Assembly (NCBI RefSeq): GCF_963666745.1
Contig: NZ_OY762961.1
Coordinates: 3,593,274-3,657,273, forward strand
Length of the DNA: 64,000 nucleotides
DNA from: an uncultured Desulfuromonas sp.
GTDB lineage: Bacteria; Desulfobacterota; Desulfuromonadia; Desulfuromonadales; Desulfuromonadaceae
Reading direction: 5' to 3'
In this document: positions 62,124 through 64,000 of the stretch, one piece after another
How positions within the stretch are numbered: the stretch's first letter is position 1
How the letters are laid out: each line of letters starts with the position of its first letter
The notes under the pieces: model-generated
What the model was told of the DNA's origin: nothing
Database searches by the model: none
The model's input: the letters and a program-made list of their open reading frames with translations, nothing else
Translations under genes and position numbers: made by a program

Positions 62124-63026
62124 TTAAAGTCCCTGCTTCTGCAACTCCTCCAACAACGCCTTCTGTTCATCCGTCAGTTGCTTAGGCACTTTCACGGTCA
62201 CTTGGGCATAAAGATCCCCGGCGGCATGTTTGCCATGCGCAGGCACACCATGCCCTCGCAGACGGATGCGACTGCCGTTGGTGGTGCCCGCCGGAATTTT
62301 GATCCGCTTTTCCCCTTCGAGGGTCGGAACCGCTGCACTGGTGCCGAGACAGGCACCACTGAACGGTACCGGAACCTGCACCTGCAGATCATTGCCGTCA
62401 CGGGTGAAATGAGGGTCTTTGTCAACGGTGATCTCTAACAACAGATCGCCGGATTTTCCGCCGGTGGGGCTGGGGCCGCCTTTCCCGGCGACACGCAGCT
62501 TCTGTCCGGTCTCAATACCGGGTGGAATGCGCACCTGAATCTGTTCGTTGTGACCGTCGTGGCTGTAGTTGACCATCCGCTCTCCGCCGCTGATTGCCTG
62601 ACGGAATGGCAGATTGAGGCGCATGATATAATCCTGGCCCTTCATTTGCTGAGGGCGGCCCTGGTGAAAGGCCGAACGTCGGCCGCGGCCTCCGCCCATG
62701 CCGCCAAACAGCTGACTGAAGATGTCGTCGCCGCCCATGCCGAACTCGCGGAAAATGTCGCCGAAATCGGCGCCGCGGAAAATATCTTCTTGAGAATAGC
62801 GCTGATGGAATCCTGAGTCGCCGAACTGGTCGTACTGTCTTTTTTTCTCCGCATCACTGAGAACGGCGTAAGCCTCGCTGATCTCTTTGAATTTTTCCTC
62901 AGCCTGCTTGTCTCCCGGATTTTTATCGGGATGGTATTTAACGGCGAGCTTGCGATAGGCTTTTTTAATCTCCTGCTCTGAAGCCTGTTTGGTCACGCCG
63001 AGAGTTGCATAATAATCTTTTGCCAT
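62124..63026 (-). CDS. cbpA: DnaJ-family co-chaperone (CbpA-like)
   Basis: 300 aa from the ATG after CAGGAG (product [13 protein letters not shown]); the longer frame adds 76 residues of non-family sequence. The J domain has the HPD tripeptide ([16 protein letters not shown]), followed by a Gly/Phe-rich region ([21 protein letters not shown]) and the two-part C-terminal substrate domain. The Cys-rich zinc finger of DnaJ is absent, so this is a class B, CbpA-type co-chaperone of DnaK. Confidence 0.94.
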   Translation of the reverse strand: MAKDYYATLGVTKQASEQEIKKAYRKLAVKYHPDKNPGDKQAEEKFKEISEAYAVLSDAEKKRQYDQFGDSGFHQRYSQEDIFRGADFGDIFREFGMGGDDIFSQLFGGMGGGRGRRSAFHQGRPQQMKGQDYIMRLNLPFRQAISGGERMVNYSHDGHNEQIQVRIPPGIETGQKLRVAGKGGPSPTGGKSGDLLLEITVDKDPHFTRDGNDLQVQVPVPFSGACLGTSAAVPTLEGEKRIKIPAGTTNGSRIRLRGHGVPAHGKHAAGDLYAQVTVKVPKQLTDEQKALLEELQKQGL

Positions 63027-63275
63027 GAAAACTCCTGTCTGCCGGACCTGTTTCCAGCGCAGTGTAATATAAGTCCGCGTTTCTGGATCGTCAAGGGGCG
63101 CACGGATTAACCGGCTTTTCTTCAGGGATTTTTGCCTTAATGGGTGGACATTATACGAGTTTTTAGACTTTTTTTCGTCAATTGATGCTATGATCATCGT
63201 CCGTAAAAATAAATTCATGTTGAAACGGGTTTTTGAACAGCATCTGTTTGACACACAACAAGGAGCGTTCAGTCA

Positions 63276-64000
63276 ATGTCACGAGTTGCCATTATTGGAG
63301 CCGGTGTTTCGGGTTTGGCTACGGCTTATGCTTTGGAGCAGGGCGCCGCCGCGCAAGGTCTTGAGCTGCAGATTACCGTAATCGAAAAGCAACCACGTAG
63401 TGGCGGTAAGATCTGGAGTCGGCACGAAGAGGGGTATTTGTGCGAATGGGGGCCTAACGGTTTTCTGGATAACAAGCCCGCCACACTGGATCTGTGTAAA
63501 GCTCTGACCATTGACAACACATTGCTGCGCTCCAATGACAATGCCCGCAAACGGTTTATTTTCAGTGACAATACCCTGCATCGCCTGCCGGAAAATGGTC
63601 CGATGTTTCTCGGTTCCAAGCTGATCAGCTGGCCGGGTAAATTTCGTCTGGCCGGTGAGATGTTTGTCCCGGCCAAGAAAGATGATCGTGATGAGACTCT
63701 GGCAGAGTTCGGCCGCCGCCGTCTTGGTGCCGAAGCGTTGGACAAACTGATTGCGCCGATGGGCGGTGGGATCTTTGCCGGAGATCCGGAAACCATGAGC
63801 CTGAAAAGTTGTTTTCCACGTATTGCCCAGTTGGAACAGGAATACGGTGGCTTGCTCAAGGCGATGATCAAACTGGCACGGAAGAAAAAAGCGGAACGCA
63901 AAGCCGGTAAACAAGTCGCGACGGCAGCCGGTCCCGGTGGGGTGTTGACGTCGTTCAATGGCGGTATTCAGGAACTGACCGATGCGTTGCAGGCGGCGTT
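63276..64000 (+). CDS. hemY: Protoporphyrinogen oxidase, 5' part (runs off the window)
   Basis: About 241 codons before the window edge, open throughout. The ATG lies 10 bases after AAGGAG. The N-terminal Rossmann FAD motif is VAIIGAGVSGLATAYALEQG, followed by EKQPRSGGKIWSRHEEGYLCEWGPNGFLDNKP and HRLPENGPMFLGSKLISWPGKFRL, and PMGGGIFAGDPETMSLKSCFPRI. This is the HemY/HemG2 FAD family, oxidising protoporphyrinogen IX (or coproporphyrinogen III). Known enzymes of this type use oxygen; an anaerobe would need another acceptor. Together with hemH it indicates the protoporphyrin or coproporphyrin route. Confidence 0.95.
   Translation, partial: MSRVAIIGAGVSGLATAYALEQGAAAQGLELQITVIEKQPRSGGKIWSRHEEGYLCEWGPNGFLDNKPATLDLCKALTIDNTLLRSNDNARKRFIFSDNTLHRLPENGPMFLGSKLISWPGKFRLAGEMFVPAKKDDRDETLAEFGRRRLGAEALDKLIAPMGGGIFAGDPETMSLKSCFPRIAQLEQEYGGLLKAMIKLARKKKAERKAGKQVATAAGPGGVLTSFNGGIQELTDALQAA

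Noticed and set aside
1-64000. CRISPR array, rRNA or tRNA genes, complete insertion sequence
   Set aside because: No regularly spaced direct repeats of CRISPR size, no tRNA T-loop/anticodon arrangement, no rRNA wording and no transposase gene were seen.

Overview
The window reads as chromosomal DNA of a free-living, heme-rich anaerobic bacterium. The gene set most resembles Desulfuromonadales (Desulfuromonas/Pelobacter/Geobacter relatives): a triheme CxxCH lipoprotein, a giant rhodanese lipoprotein next to an outer-membrane protein, tandem PilT ATPases, an NfnAB-type flavin pair, an M48/YjgN pair and many heme-synthesis genes (hemL, hemE, hemH, hemY and an AhbD-like radical SAM gene). This placement is inferred from gene content; no rRNA or tRNA gene is visible.

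Layout. 1-1.8 kb: a small accessory patch with a protein carrying all five active-site residues of the ribosome-inactivating (RNA N-glycosidase) fold, then a structured leader and a phage-like small gene. 1.8-6.8 kb: LytS/LytTR two-component system, a DUF4198-like exported protein and a CstA/BtsT-type carrier; three 9-bp direct repeats at exact 21-bp phasing precede the carrier gene. 7-16 kb: purT, a cytochrome lipoprotein, nfnA-nfnB, two macrodomain paralogues around an aminotransferase, pyruvate kinase. 16-21 kb: HEAT and HD-GYP genes, hemL. 21-26 kb: coaE, a PHP-glycosyltransferase fusion and a radical SAM gene. 25.9-28.8 kb: a four-gene minus-strand operon CHAD > ParA > ribbon-helix-helix > HhH/lysine-rich protein. 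28.9-44 kb: iclR-type regulator, trmB-truD, aroF, AGCS symporter, priA, DUF2959 lipoprotein, diguanylate cyclase, msrAB, M48/YjgN, mltA. 44-52 kb: quinone reductase, HK/RR pair, nitronate monooxygenase, SH3 protein, aroK, AhbD-like radical SAM, hemE. 52-57 kb: outer-membrane protein plus six-domain rhodanese lipoprotein, hemH. 57-64 kb: Sel1 protein, DUF6812-like/PilT/PilT cluster, dnaJ-like gene and the start of hemY.

Three copies of a dispersed element (two of exactly 293 bp, one internally deleted) lie at 12.0, 48.8 and 61.5 kb. Their hairpins differ by paired, compensatory changes.

Strongest leads: the RIP-fold protein near the left edge; the CHAD-ParA-RHH-HhH operon, which could be a polyphosphate or granule positioning module (hypothesis); the structured 293-bp repeat; the rhodanese lipoprotein built as three inactive/active domain pairs; and the three-site LytTR-like operator.
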